Positions 1-5,436 of a DNA stretch of 5,436 bases are shown piece by piece; position 1 is the stretch's first letter; every line of letters starts with the position of its first letter. Below the pieces are notes generated by a model. The model was not told where the DNA came from. It did no database searches and saw nothing but the letters and a program-made list of their open reading frames with translations. The position numbers and the translations under genes are program-made. The stretch lies in NCBI GenBank assembly GCA_937897585.1, contig CALCNY010000075.1:1-5436 (forward strand), in the 5' to 3' direction. This stretch comes from an uncultured Chitinophagaceae bacterium (GTDB lineage: Bacteria; Bacteroidota; Bacteroidia; Chitinophagales; Chitinophagaceae).

Positions 1-18
1 ACGACGCTCTTCCGATCT
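1..18. other. Illumina sequencing adapter remnant (not genomic)
   Basis: The first 18 bases match exactly the 3' end of the Illumina TruSeq read-1 adapter, which ends in CGCTCTTCCGATCT. This is untrimmed library sequence fused to the contig end. The reading frame of the first partial gene stays open through it, so an automatic caller would add about five false residues (DALPI) plus a hybrid Tyr codon. Genomic sequence begins at base 19. Confidence 0.96.
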
Positions 19-20
19 AT

Positions 21-125
21 AGTTACAAAGCATTTGTTGATGAAAACAATGAAATAGTTGACTACTATGGTGACTTAGGTTGCGGGTTACTTGATTTTAA
101 TTTTACAGATTGCTTAAGAGGATGA
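21..125 (+). CDS. C-terminal fragment of an unidentified protein
   Basis: This is an open frame of 34 codons ending in TGA at 123-125 and truncated on the left by the adapter junction. The visible tail begins SYKAFVDENNEIVDYYGDLG and continues with CGLLDFNFTDCLRG. It is acidic and rich in aromatic residues, with two cysteines and no membrane segment. I do not recognise a family from so short a piece. It converges on the SDR gene with only 17 bases between the two stop codons, a spacing typical of a real convergent gene pair. That spacing and the protein-like composition are the only support for it being coding; a chance open frame remains possible. Confidence 0.5.
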   Translation, partial: SYKAFVDENNEIVDYYGDLGCGLLDFNFTDCLRG

Positions 126-144
126 AAGAATACTAATTTTCATC
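121..144. repeat. 7-bp inverted repeat spanning two convergent stop codons
   Basis: GATGAAA (121-127) is perfectly complementary to TTTCATC (138-144), with a 10-base spacer. Nearly all of both stop codons lies in the arms: TGA at 123-125 on the plus strand, and the SDR stop at 143-145 on the minus strand. It could form a small hairpin at the ends of both transcripts. It has no following T-run and only AT-rich pairing, so I do not call it an intrinsic terminator. Confidence 0.4.
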
Positions 145-979
145 ACACTCTAGGATTATCCGTCCATTCAGTCAACGTTGCCCAATTTTCAAAATCATTT
201 TTAAGTTCTTCCAATTTTAGTTTGGCACCACGAAGTGCAGCTGCTCCTAATAACAAACGCATAGGTGGATTTTCTGATTCCACTACCTGAATCATCGCTT
301 GAGCAGCTCTGTCTGGATCGCCGGGCTGGTTGCCACTTGATGTTCTGATGTCACCCATATTTTTTCTGGCAGTTGCATTATAATCTTCAATATGAATGTT
401 TGTATCATTTGCTGATCTTCCGGCCCAGTCTGTTCTAAATCCACTTGGTGCAATGATGGTTACTTTAATACCTAAAGGAGAAACTTCTTTGTGAAGTGCT
501 TCGCTCAATCCATCTACGGCATATTTGGTGGCGTTGTAATAACCAACACCAGGATAGGAGCGTAATCCGCCGATTGAGGCAATATTTAAAATATGACCGC
601 TTCTTTGTTTACGCATTTGAGGCAATACAGCTTTTATCATATCTCCCAATCCAAATACATTGATATCAAACATCTTTCTGATGGCGGCATCTTCACTTTC
701 TTCCACAGCGCCAAAATAACCGATTCCGGCGTTGTTTACAAGTACATCTATTTTATGGAAACGTTGAATGGTTTGTTCAACGGCTGTATTGATTTGTTCA
801 GGTATGGTAACGTCCAACGTTAATGGAATCGCTGTTTCAGGAAACTGCTGAATGATATCTTGAATGTCATTTGTATTTCTGGAACCAACTGCTACTAAAT
901 CTCCTTTTGTCAATACTGCAATTGCCAATGATCTTCCAAATCCTGTAGAACAACCGGTGATGAGCCATACTTTTTTCAT
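143..979 (-). CDS. SDR family NAD(P)-dependent oxidoreductase
   Basis: This is a classical short-chain dehydrogenase/reductase of 278 residues, close to the usual family length. Visible motifs, in order, are the Rossmann dinucleotide loop TGCSTGFG (8-15), Arg34 after the second strand (suggesting NADP(H) preference), Asp56 (adenine contact), NNAG (82-85), Asn107, Ser135 and Tyr148-x3-Lys152. The catalytic tetrad Asn-Ser-Tyr-Lys is therefore complete. It has no signal peptide or membrane segment, so it is probably cytoplasmic. The C-terminal region after residue 180 sets substrate choice and does not reveal the substrate. The ATG start places the glycine loop at the normal distance from the N-terminus, and a -7 box lies 16 bases upstream. 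It appears monocistronic: the tRNA unit upstream has its own terminator. The family is certain; the substrate is unknown. Confidence 0.93.
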   Translation of the reverse strand: MKKVWLITGCSTGFGRSLAIAVLTKGDLVAVGSRNTNDIQDIIQQFPETAIPLTLDVTIPEQINTAVEQTIQRFHKIDVLVNNAGIGYFGAVEESEDAAIRKMFDINVFGLGDMIKAVLPQMRKQRSGHILNIASIGGLRSYPGVGYYNATKYAVDGLSEALHKEVSPLGIKVTIIAPSGFRTDWAGRSANDTNIHIEDYNATARKNMGDIRTSSGNQPGDPDRAAQAMIQVVESENPPMRLLLGAAALRGAKLKLEELKNDFENWATLTEWTDNPRV

Positions 980-995
980 AGTTAATATTTTGATT

Positions 996-1004
996 GCAAA
1001 AATA
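996..1004 (-). promoter_or_regulatory. -7 promoter element for the SDR gene
   Basis: The minus strand reads TATTTTTGC, a full match to the Bacteroidota -7 consensus TAnnTTTG, ending 16 bases before the SDR start codon. No good -33 TTTG lies at the usual spacing of about 19 bases. The nearest TTG (complement 1020-1022) is only 15 bases away and another (complement 1027-1029) is 22 bases away. The identity of the -7 box is good; the full promoter is an inference. Confidence 0.55.
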
Positions 1005-1075
1005 GACAGAAATCTTCGTCAATTTCCAATTAGTTTAGTTGTGAAATTGTCTGATAAACTGATTCAAGATGTAAA

Positions 1076-1100
1076 TAAAAAACCTCGGTAAATACCGAGG
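1076..1100 (-). terminator. Intrinsic terminator of tRNA-Gln
   Basis: A GC-rich hairpin, CCTCGGT / ACCGAGG (1083-1089 with 1094-1100), has a tight loop and can be extended to 8 bp. On the minus strand it is followed directly by six Ts (complement 1077-1082). It starts 9 bases after the tRNA 3' end and lies before the SDR promoter, so it closes the tRNA transcript. The plus strand also has a T6 run two bases after the stem (1103-1108), so it could work in both directions. Confidence 0.85.
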
Positions 1101-1109
1101 CGTTTTTTG

Positions 1110-1180
1110 TTGGGTTACTAGGATTCGAACCTAGACAGACAGAATCAAAATCTGTAGTGCTACCTTTACACAATAACCCA
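1110..1180 (-). tRNA. tRNA-Gln (anticodon UUG)
   Basis: This is a complete 71-nt cloverleaf on the minus strand. It has a 7-bp acceptor stem TGGGTTA/TAACCCA, a D arm with a GTG/CAC stem, an anticodon stem ACAGA/TCTGT around loop TTTTGAT, and a T arm CTAGG/CCTAG around TTCGAAT. The anticodon TTG (complement 1146-1148) reads glutamine codons CAA and CAG. The weak U1-A72 first pair is typical of bacterial tRNA-Gln. The discriminator is A and the 3' CCA is not encoded (the next bases are CAA), so it must be added by CCA transferase. The gene has its own promoter and terminator. Confidence 0.96.
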
Positions 1181-1209
1181 ATCATTTTCCAAAAACTAAA
1201 TTTTGGATT

Positions 1210-1241
1210 GCAAAAATAAGGTTTTACAAAGATGTTCCAAA
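1210..1241 (-). promoter_or_regulatory. Promoter of tRNA-Gln
   Basis: The minus strand carries TTTG (complement 1238-1241), exactly 19 bases, then TATTTTTGC (complement 1210-1218). This fits the Bacteroidota housekeeping promoter (-33 TTTG, -7 TAnnTTTG) with full matches in both boxes. Transcription would start near base 1203, giving about 20 bases of 5' leader before the tRNA for RNase P to remove. It is the best promoter in the window. Confidence 0.8.
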
Positions 1242-1271
1242 AGTTTTTTAAAATTTAATCAGGGTTTTATT

Positions 1272-1310
1272 CTTGATTTATCATTTTTCAGAAGAAATCA
1301 GAAAATCAAG
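1272..1310 (-). repeat. 8-bp inverted repeat at the 3' end of cphA
   Basis: CTTGATTT (1272-1279) and AAATCAAG (1303-1310) are perfectly complementary, with a 23-base spacer. The spacer itself can add a small TTTTC/GAAAA helix. The cphA stop codon (1306-1308) lies in one arm. On the minus strand this could form a hairpin at the end of the cphA mRNA, but no T-run follows it, so a terminator role is only possible. The tRNA promoter begins about 30 bases further on. Confidence 0.4.
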
Positions 1311-3933
1311 CAGTTTCTGTATCTTCTTTTTCCTTCATATTTTTTATCAAATCCAGTGCTTCAGAAACTACATCGCACATAATTGTAATTAAAGAGCCCG
1401 TTTTTGCTGTATTGTAAGCATGCATAATGGCTTCTTTTTCGTTATAAATGATGGTAATGGGAATCTCTCTGGGTTTGGTTTCATTAATTCCTTCTACAAG
1501 TAATTGTACCATTTCTTCAGCAGCTCTGCCTCTTAAATGCTTATCCTGACGAATAATAATTTCATCGAAATTTCTGCCTGAAATTCTTCCTAATTCTCTA
1601 ATGTCGTCATCTCTTCTATCACCGGTTCCACTTATGATACCCACTTTAGGTGTTCCTTCCATTTTACTTACAAAATCGCAAAGCAATTCAAGTCCGGCTG
1701 GGTTGTGTGCAAAATCCACTAAAAATTTAAAGTTTTTAAAATGAAACATATTCAACCTGCCAGGTGTTTGAGACACAGAAGGAATGAAAGTTTGTAATGC
1801 CAATTTGATATCATCAATGCTGATGTTTCTCCAGAAATAAGAACCCAAAACCGCAGGCAAGCAATTCATAATATTATGCAATGCTTTTCCGCTATAAGTA
1901 ATCGGCACATCGGCAACTTTAATCACCCTAATTTTCCAAGTGCCTTTCATGATGCTGATGTAACCATTTTCAAAAACAGCGGCATAGCCACCTTTTTTGC
2001 AGTGATTGATAATACGAGGATTGTTCTCATCCATACTGAAAAATGCTACGTTGCAATCCAAACCTTCTTTCATATTGTAAACCAAATCGTCATCAGCATT
2101 GAGAATGGCATATCCCTGAGGTAAAACGGTTTCAGGAACTACAGCTTTAACTTTAGCCATCTGTTCCATGGTTTCAATACCACCAAGACCAATATGATCA
2201 GCGCTGATGTTTGTTACTATAGCCACATCGCAATGCCTGAATGCCAATCCGCTTTTTAAAATACCACCTCTGGCACATTCCAAAACAGCAAAATCTACCG
2301 TTGGATCTTTCAACACAAAATTTGATGAAACCGGTCCGGTACAATCACCTTTCATCATCATTTGATTTTGTATGTAAACGCCATCACTTGTGGTATAACC
2401 CACTTTATAACCGGCTGTTTTGGCAATATGTGCTGTGATTCTTGTTGTTGTGGTTTTGCCATTGGTACCAGTTACGGCAATAATAGGAATTGTGCCTGCA
2501 CTTCCTTTTGGAAAAAGCATATCTACAACAGGTTCTGCCACATTTCTGGGTAACCCAACTGAAGGATCAATGTGCATTCTAAATCCAGGGGCAGCATTCA
2601 CTTCTAAAATGCAACCGCCATTTTCGGTTACGGGTGTACGTAAGTCAGTGGCCATGATGTCAATACCGCAAATGTCTAATCCGATAATTTTCGCTATTCT
2701 TTCGCACATGATAATGTTTGCTGGATGCACTTCATCGGTAACATCAGTACTGGTGCCGCCTGTAGACAAGTTCGCTGTGGGTTTTAGTAAAACTTGTTCA
2801 TCTTTAGCAGGTATAGTTTCCAGCGTATAACCTTTGTCGTCAAGCATTTTTTGTGTAAACTGATCAATCGTAATTTGAGTCAATACTTTTTCATGACCAT
2901 AACCTCTTCTGGGGTCTTTATTTACCTCATCAATCAGTTCTTGAATATTGCTTTTTCCATCACCTATAACAGCTGCGGGTGTACGAAGTGCTGCACAAAT
3001 GAATTTATAATTGATAACCAAAATTCTGTAATCAACACCGGTAATATATCTTTCTACAATTACCGATCTGCTATATGATTTAGCCGCTTCGAATGCTACT
3101 TTGGCTTGTTCCCAGTTTACAATATTGGTCGTATTTCCTTTGCCATGATTGCCATCAATAGGTTTGATCACAATAGGGTAGCCAATTCTTTCAATGGTGG
3201 CAGCTAAGCCTTCTTCAGTTCTTACCACATCGCCTGTAGGAACGGGTATTTGAGCTGCTCCTAACAACAATTTCGTTTCTTCTTTATCACAAGCAATATC
3301 AACTGCAATGTTACTGGTGGTGCTTGCAATAGTGGCTCTGATTCTTTTTTGATGTACACCATAACCAAGCTGAACTAAAGAGTGTTTGTTTAATCTGATA
3401 AATGGAATCCCTCTTTTAGCGGCTTCGTCTACAATGCATCCGGTGCTTGGTCCTAAGCGAGTTTCCTCTCTGATTTCTCTAAGTCTCATGATATCTGCAG
3501 GCAAGTCATAATGAACGCCATCAACCAATGCTTGTGCCAAAGCCACTGATGCTTTTGCTGCAAATACACCCGCTTCTTCTTCTATATAACTAAAACAGAC
3601 AAAATATTCTCCTTCGTTTCCTGTTCCTCTTGTTCGTCCAAAACCTGTTTCCATTCCTGCAAGTGTTTGCATTTCCAGTGCAATATGTTCAATTACATGC
3701 CCCATCCAGGTTCCTTCTTTTACTCTTTCAAAAAAACCACCTCTTTTGCCAACACTACATCGATGTTCAATCATAGTAGGGAACATCGCTTCAAGTCTTT
3801 CTCCAAATCCATTGATTTTATTGGTGGGTAATTGTTCCAACTCCTCAAGATCCAGTTTCATTTGAATTAATTTGCCACGTCGTACGCTCCAATAATTAGG
3901 ACCTCTGAGGACTTTTATTTCCTTTATTTGCAT
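1306..3933 (-). CDS. cphA: Cyanophycin synthetase
   Basis: This enzyme makes cyanophycin by adding Asp to the backbone, then Arg to its side chain, with one ATP each. It has 875 residues, the normal length for CphA1. Numbered from the ATG, the N domain (about 1-160) carries LRGPNYWSVRR near its start and the HxxEH motif H79/E82/H83. The ATP-grasp domain (about 215-475) has K257, the loop DGNHGKG (260-266) and LEVNAAPG with E444 and N446. The Mur-ligase-like domain (about 480-865) has the P-loop GTNGKTT (489-495), D579-H580, DFAHNP (740-745) and GDRRDDD. All catalytic motifs look intact. I chose the ATG at complement 3931-3933 over a TTG two codons upstream because it keeps the family N-terminus and residue numbering. 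It is divergent from cphB, supporting a cytoplasmic storage-polymer function. Confidence 0.96.
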   Translation of the reverse strand: MQIKEIKVLRGPNYWSVRRGKLIQMKLDLEELEQLPTNKINGFGERLEAMFPTMIEHRCSVGKRGGFFERVKEGTWMGHVIEHIALEMQTLAGMETGFGRTRGTGNEGEYFVCFSYIEEEAGVFAAKASVALAQALVDGVHYDLPADIMRLREIREETRLGPSTGCIVDEAAKRGIPFIRLNKHSLVQLGYGVHQKRIRATIASTTSNIAVDIACDKEETKLLLGAAQIPVPTGDVVRTEEGLAATIERIGYPIVIKPIDGNHGKGNTTNIVNWEQAKVAFEAAKSYSRSVIVERYITGVDYRILVINYKFICAALRTPAAVIGDGKSNIQELIDEVNKDPRRGYGHEKVLTQITIDQFTQKMLDDKGYTLETIPAKDEQVLLKPTANLSTGGTSTDVTDEVHPANIIMCERIAKIIGLDICGIDIMATDLRTPVTENGGCILEVNAAPGFRMHIDPSVGLPRNVAEPVVDMLFPKGSAGTIPIIAVTGTNGKTTTTRITAHIAKTAGYKVGYTTSDGVYIQNQMMMKGDCTGPVSSNFVLKDPTVDFAVLECARGGILKSGLAFRHCDVAIVTNISADHIGLGGIETMEQMAKVKAVVPETVLPQGYAILNADDDLVYNMKEGLDCNVAFFSMDENNPRIINHCKKGGYAAVFENGYISIMKGTWKIRVIKVADVPITYSGKALHNIMNCLPAVLGSYFWRNISIDDIKLALQTFIPSVSQTPGRLNMFHFKNFKFLVDFAHNPAGLELLCDFVSKMEGTPKVGIISGTGDRRDDDIRELGRISGRNFDEIIIRQDKHLRGRAAEEMVQLLVEGINETKPREIPITIIYNEKEAIMHAYNTAKTGSLITIMCDVVSEALDLIKNMKEKEDTETA

Positions 3934-3953
3934 GTTCAAAAATGTTTTATTTG

Positions 3954-3984
3954 GAAATATAAATCAATAGCATGGTCTTGCAAA
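3954..3984 (-). promoter_or_regulatory. Candidate promoter of cphA
   Basis: The minus strand has TTTG (complement 3981-3984), 19 bases, then TATATTTC (complement 3954-3961), which matches TAnnTTTG in all but the last fixed base. Transcription would begin about 15 bases before the cphA ATG, like the short leaders of the other genes here. A rival is CATTTTTG (complement 3937-3944) with TTG 20 bases upstream; this would give an almost leaderless mRNA. I prefer the first. Confidence 0.45.
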
Positions 3985-4096
3985 AAAATATATTTGGCTT
4001 TGCATTTCATCAAATATTTTTCTTGATTCTTTTGATTTTACTAATTAATCCACATCGCTGTATAACATTTCGTCCAAATTGTTTTTTTTAAAATCC

Positions 4097-4105
4097 TATT
4101 TTTGC
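4097..4105 (+). promoter_or_regulatory. -7 promoter element of cphB
   Basis: TATTTTTGC fully matches the Bacteroidota -7 consensus and ends 20 bases before the cphB ATG. The nearest upstream TTG (4079-4081) is 15 bases away, shorter than usual, so the -33 box is uncertain. The box contains the TTG at 4102 that could be mistaken for the cphB start, which argues against that start. It lies in the 192-bp region shared with the opposite cphA promoter. Confidence 0.55.
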
Positions 4106-4125
4106 CATCATTTAAAAAAAATCAA

Positions 4126-5022
4126 ATGCAAATTCCTAAAGGAAAACTATTAGCAATCGGCGGTGCAGAAGATAAAGGCACAGATTTAGAAACCGGTGAA
4201 ATACATAGAAATAATCTTAATTTTTTTGAACTCGGTATTTTAAAAAGATTTGTTCATGAAGTGGGAAGCACGGATAAACGAATTGAAGTCATTACTACTG
4301 CGAGCATGATTCCTGTTGAAGTGGGAGAGAATTATCAATCTGCATTTGGGAAAATCGGTTGTAGTAACATAGGATTGATGCACATCAGAAACCGCGCTGA
4401 TGCTATGAATGAAGAATACGTGGAAAGATTAAAAAACTGCGATGGTGTTATGTTCAGCGGTGGCAATCAAATGAGGTTGACAAGTAGTTTTGGTGGTACA
4501 GAATTTTTATCCTTATTGCTTAAAAGATATCATGAAGAACCTAGTTTTATTGTTGCAGGTACTTCTGCAGGTGCCATGGCAATGAGTAATACGATGATTT
4601 ATGAAGGGAATGCTGCAAAAGCGCATTTGAAAGGTGAAGTAAAAATTACTACAGGACTAGGTTTTATGGATGATGTAATCTTTGATTCTCATTTTGAAAA
4701 ACGCGGTAGATTCAGCAGATTGGCTCAAGCTATTGCTACCAATCCATCTTGTATCGGCATTGGATTAGGCGAGGATACAGGCATGCTCATCACCGAAGGA
4801 AATAAAATGGAAGCGATTGGCAGCGGATTGGTTATGATTGTTGATGGTCATGATATCAAATACAGCAACATCGCTGATATCCCTGATGGAAATCCAATTA
4901 GCATCGAAAATCTTAAAGTCCATTTTTGTGAAAACGGAAATGGTTACATGGTTAATGAACGTGTTTTCTTATCTGAAGCTAAAGAAGGCGCTGTTATTCA
5001 GAAACAAGTTCACGTGGAATAA
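4126..5022 (+). CDS. cphB: Cyanophycinase (peptidase family S51)
   Basis: This serine exopeptidase hydrolyses cyanophycin to beta-Asp-Arg dipeptides. It has 298 residues from the ATG, slightly longer than the roughly 270 of the cyanobacterial enzyme. Motifs in order are LLAIGGAEDKG near the N-terminus, SGGNQ (111-115), the nucleophile elbow GTSAGA (145-150) with Ser147, DSHFEKRGR with His189, and GIGLGEDTG with Glu216. The Ser-His-Glu spacing (42 and 69 residues from Ser) equals that of the Synechocystis triad as I recall it (Ser132, His174, Glu201). It has no signal peptide, so it should act inside the cell on stored polymer, unlike secreted CphE enzymes. A TTG eight codons upstream is rejected because it lies in a -7 box. 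It is divergent from cphA with a 192-bp gap, and a hairpin plus T-run follows the stop. Confidence 0.95.
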   Translation: MQIPKGKLLAIGGAEDKGTDLETGEIHRNNLNFFELGILKRFVHEVGSTDKRIEVITTASMIPVEVGENYQSAFGKIGCSNIGLMHIRNRADAMNEEYVERLKNCDGVMFSGGNQMRLTSSFGGTEFLSLLLKRYHEEPSFIVAGTSAGAMAMSNTMIYEGNAAKAHLKGEVKITTGLGFMDDVIFDSHFEKRGRFSRLAQAIATNPSCIGIGLGEDTGMLITEGNKMEAIGSGLVMIVDGHDIKYSNIADIPDGNPISIENLKVHFCENGNGYMVNERVFLSEAKEGAVIQKQVHVE

Positions 5023-5027
5023 TTTTG

Positions 5028-5075
5028 TTATTACAAAGTATCAGCACTTTGCCTTTTGTAGTAAATATTTTTTTT
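5028..5075 (+). terminator. Likely intrinsic terminator of cphB
   Basis: TTATTACAAA (5028-5037) pairs with TTTGTAGTAA (5055-5064) as ten base pairs including one G-U, extendable by another G-U. The loop is about 15 bases and a run of eight Ts follows at 5068-5075. It begins five bases after the cphB stop. The stem is AT-rich, and a short inner helix CAAAG/CTTTG competes with it, so strength is uncertain. Confidence 0.55.
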
Positions 5076-5213
5076 CGCGGATTTACCTTAATCAGTCAAT
5101 TCAAATCGATTATTACAGTATACTTCAACAGTTAAATATTCAAGAATTGGATTACTCAAAGTTAATGTTAAATTAAATTGATCTAAGAGTCGAAATTATT
5201 ATGAATTCAAGAC

Positions 5214-5222
5214 TATTTTTGG
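5214..5222 (+). promoter_or_regulatory. -7 promoter element of the terminal membrane-protein gene
   Basis: TATTTTTGG matches TAnnTTTG and lies 16 bases before the ATG at 5239, the same arrangement as at cphB and the SDR gene. No -33 TTTG is seen at the expected distance. The stretch from the cphB terminator to this box (5076-5213) shows no other gene or structure I can support. Confidence 0.45.
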
Positions 5223-5238
5223 CCATTCTATTATAAAA

Positions 5239-5436
5239 ATGAGCAATCAAAATCAGGTATTTCAAACGGACAAGAAGTGGCGATGGCGCACCTTTAAATG
5301 GTCTGGTAGGTTTGTAATCTTATTTCTCTTCACCCTAGTTTTTATTATCATTTCTTCACTTCTCAAAGGGATAAAACCTCAATTGCCGGTACTTATTGGT
5401 GATAATGATTCTATTCATTATTTAAAGAAAAACAAT
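5239..5436 (+). CDS. N-terminal part of a membrane-anchored protein
   Basis: The first 66 codons of a gene continue past the window end. A polar, strongly basic and Trp-rich segment (DKKWRWRTFKWSGR, 11-24) is followed by one hydrophobic helix (about 25-42, FVILFLFTLVFIIISSLL), then KGIKPQLP and a polar stretch. This is the pattern of a single-pass protein with its N-terminus in the cytoplasm (positive-inside rule) and its main domain in the periplasm, or of a first membrane helix of a larger protein. There is no signal-peptidase site I would trust. The basic-Trp plus helix lead-in recalls large envelope carbohydrate enzymes of Bacteroidota, such as polysaccharide deacetylase/glycosyltransferase proteins, but that is only a weak resemblance. 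The ATG start is supported by a -7 box 16 bases upstream. Its function is unknown from what is visible. Confidence 0.8.
   Translation, partial: MSNQNQVFQTDKKWRWRTFKWSGRFVILFLFTLVFIIISSLLKGIKPQLPVLIGDNDSIHYLKKNN

Noticed and set aside
593..1091. Two plus-strand open frames of about 75 codons over the SDR gene
   Set aside because: They overlap the conserved SDR coding sequence, and the second also runs over the SDR promoter and into the tRNA terminator. Neither shows protein-family features.
1083..1110. Plus-strand reading of the GC-rich hairpin as a terminator for a plus-strand gene
   Set aside because: The T-run on the plus strand is also usable, but no plus-strand gene ends here. The position right behind tRNA-Gln makes the minus-strand role the sensible one.
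1110..1180. tRNA gene as an integration site of a mobile element
   Set aside because: I saw no integrase, no repeat of the tRNA 3' end and no composition change in the window. The neighbours look like ordinary chromosomal genes.
2420..2830. A 136-codon open frame on the plus strand inside cphA
   Set aside because: It is antisense to the conserved ATP-grasp/Mur region of cphA. Its protein is a low-quality mix of Cys, Val and Ser with no recognisable motif. It is a shadow of the real gene.
3934..4125. Riboswitch or structured leader between cphA and cphB
   Set aside because: The predicted promoters leave leaders of only about 15 bases on each side, too short for a riboswitch, and no strong stem is visible.
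4838..5176. A 112-codon plus-strand frame overlapping the end of cphB
   Set aside because: It begins inside cphB in another frame and then runs through the terminator hairpin and AT-rich spacer. Its composition looks like translated non-coding DNA.
1..5436. CRISPR array, insertion sequence or tandem repeats
   Set aside because: I found no spaced direct repeats, transposase-like protein or terminal inverted repeats when reading both strands.

Overview
The window looks like the end of a short-read assembly contig from an AT-rich member of the Bacteroidota. The evidence is the protein style, the lack of strong Shine-Dalgarno sites, and repeated Bacteroidota-type -7 promoter boxes (TAnnTTTG, here almost always TATTTTTG). 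A Chitinophagaceae-like host is a guess from general impression, not something the sequence proves. The first 18 bases are Illumina adapter, so real genomic sequence starts at base 19.

Layout: (1) 21-125, plus strand: the last 34 codons of an unidentified gene cut by the contig end. (2) 143-979, minus strand: a complete classical short-chain dehydrogenase/reductase. (3) 1076-1241, minus strand: a self-contained tRNA-Gln(UUG) unit with its own consensus promoter and intrinsic terminator. (4) 1306-3933, minus strand: a complete cyanophycin synthetase, cphA, with its N-terminal, ATP-grasp and Mur-ligase-like domains. (5) 3934-4125: a 192-bp divergent promoter region. (6) 4126-5022, plus strand: a complete cyanophycinase, cphB, followed by a hairpin and T-run. 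(7) 5239-5436, plus strand: the start of a gene for an N-terminally membrane-anchored protein that runs off the window.

The functional core is the divergent cphA/cphB pair. CphA would build cyanophycin (a poly-aspartate backbone with arginine on each side chain) from ATP, Asp and Arg. CphB would cut it back to beta-Asp-Arg dipeptides, giving a cytoplasmic nitrogen, carbon and energy store. The isoaspartyl dipeptidase needed to split the dipeptides is not in the window. All recognisable catalytic motifs of both enzymes are intact. The SDR, the tRNA and the terminal membrane protein show no obvious link to cyanophycin. Both enzymes belong to known families, so I see no clearly undescribed system here. 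The most useful second-look items are the adapter contamination, the divergent layout, the intact N-domain hydrolase motif of CphA, and the -7 boxes that settle the start codons.
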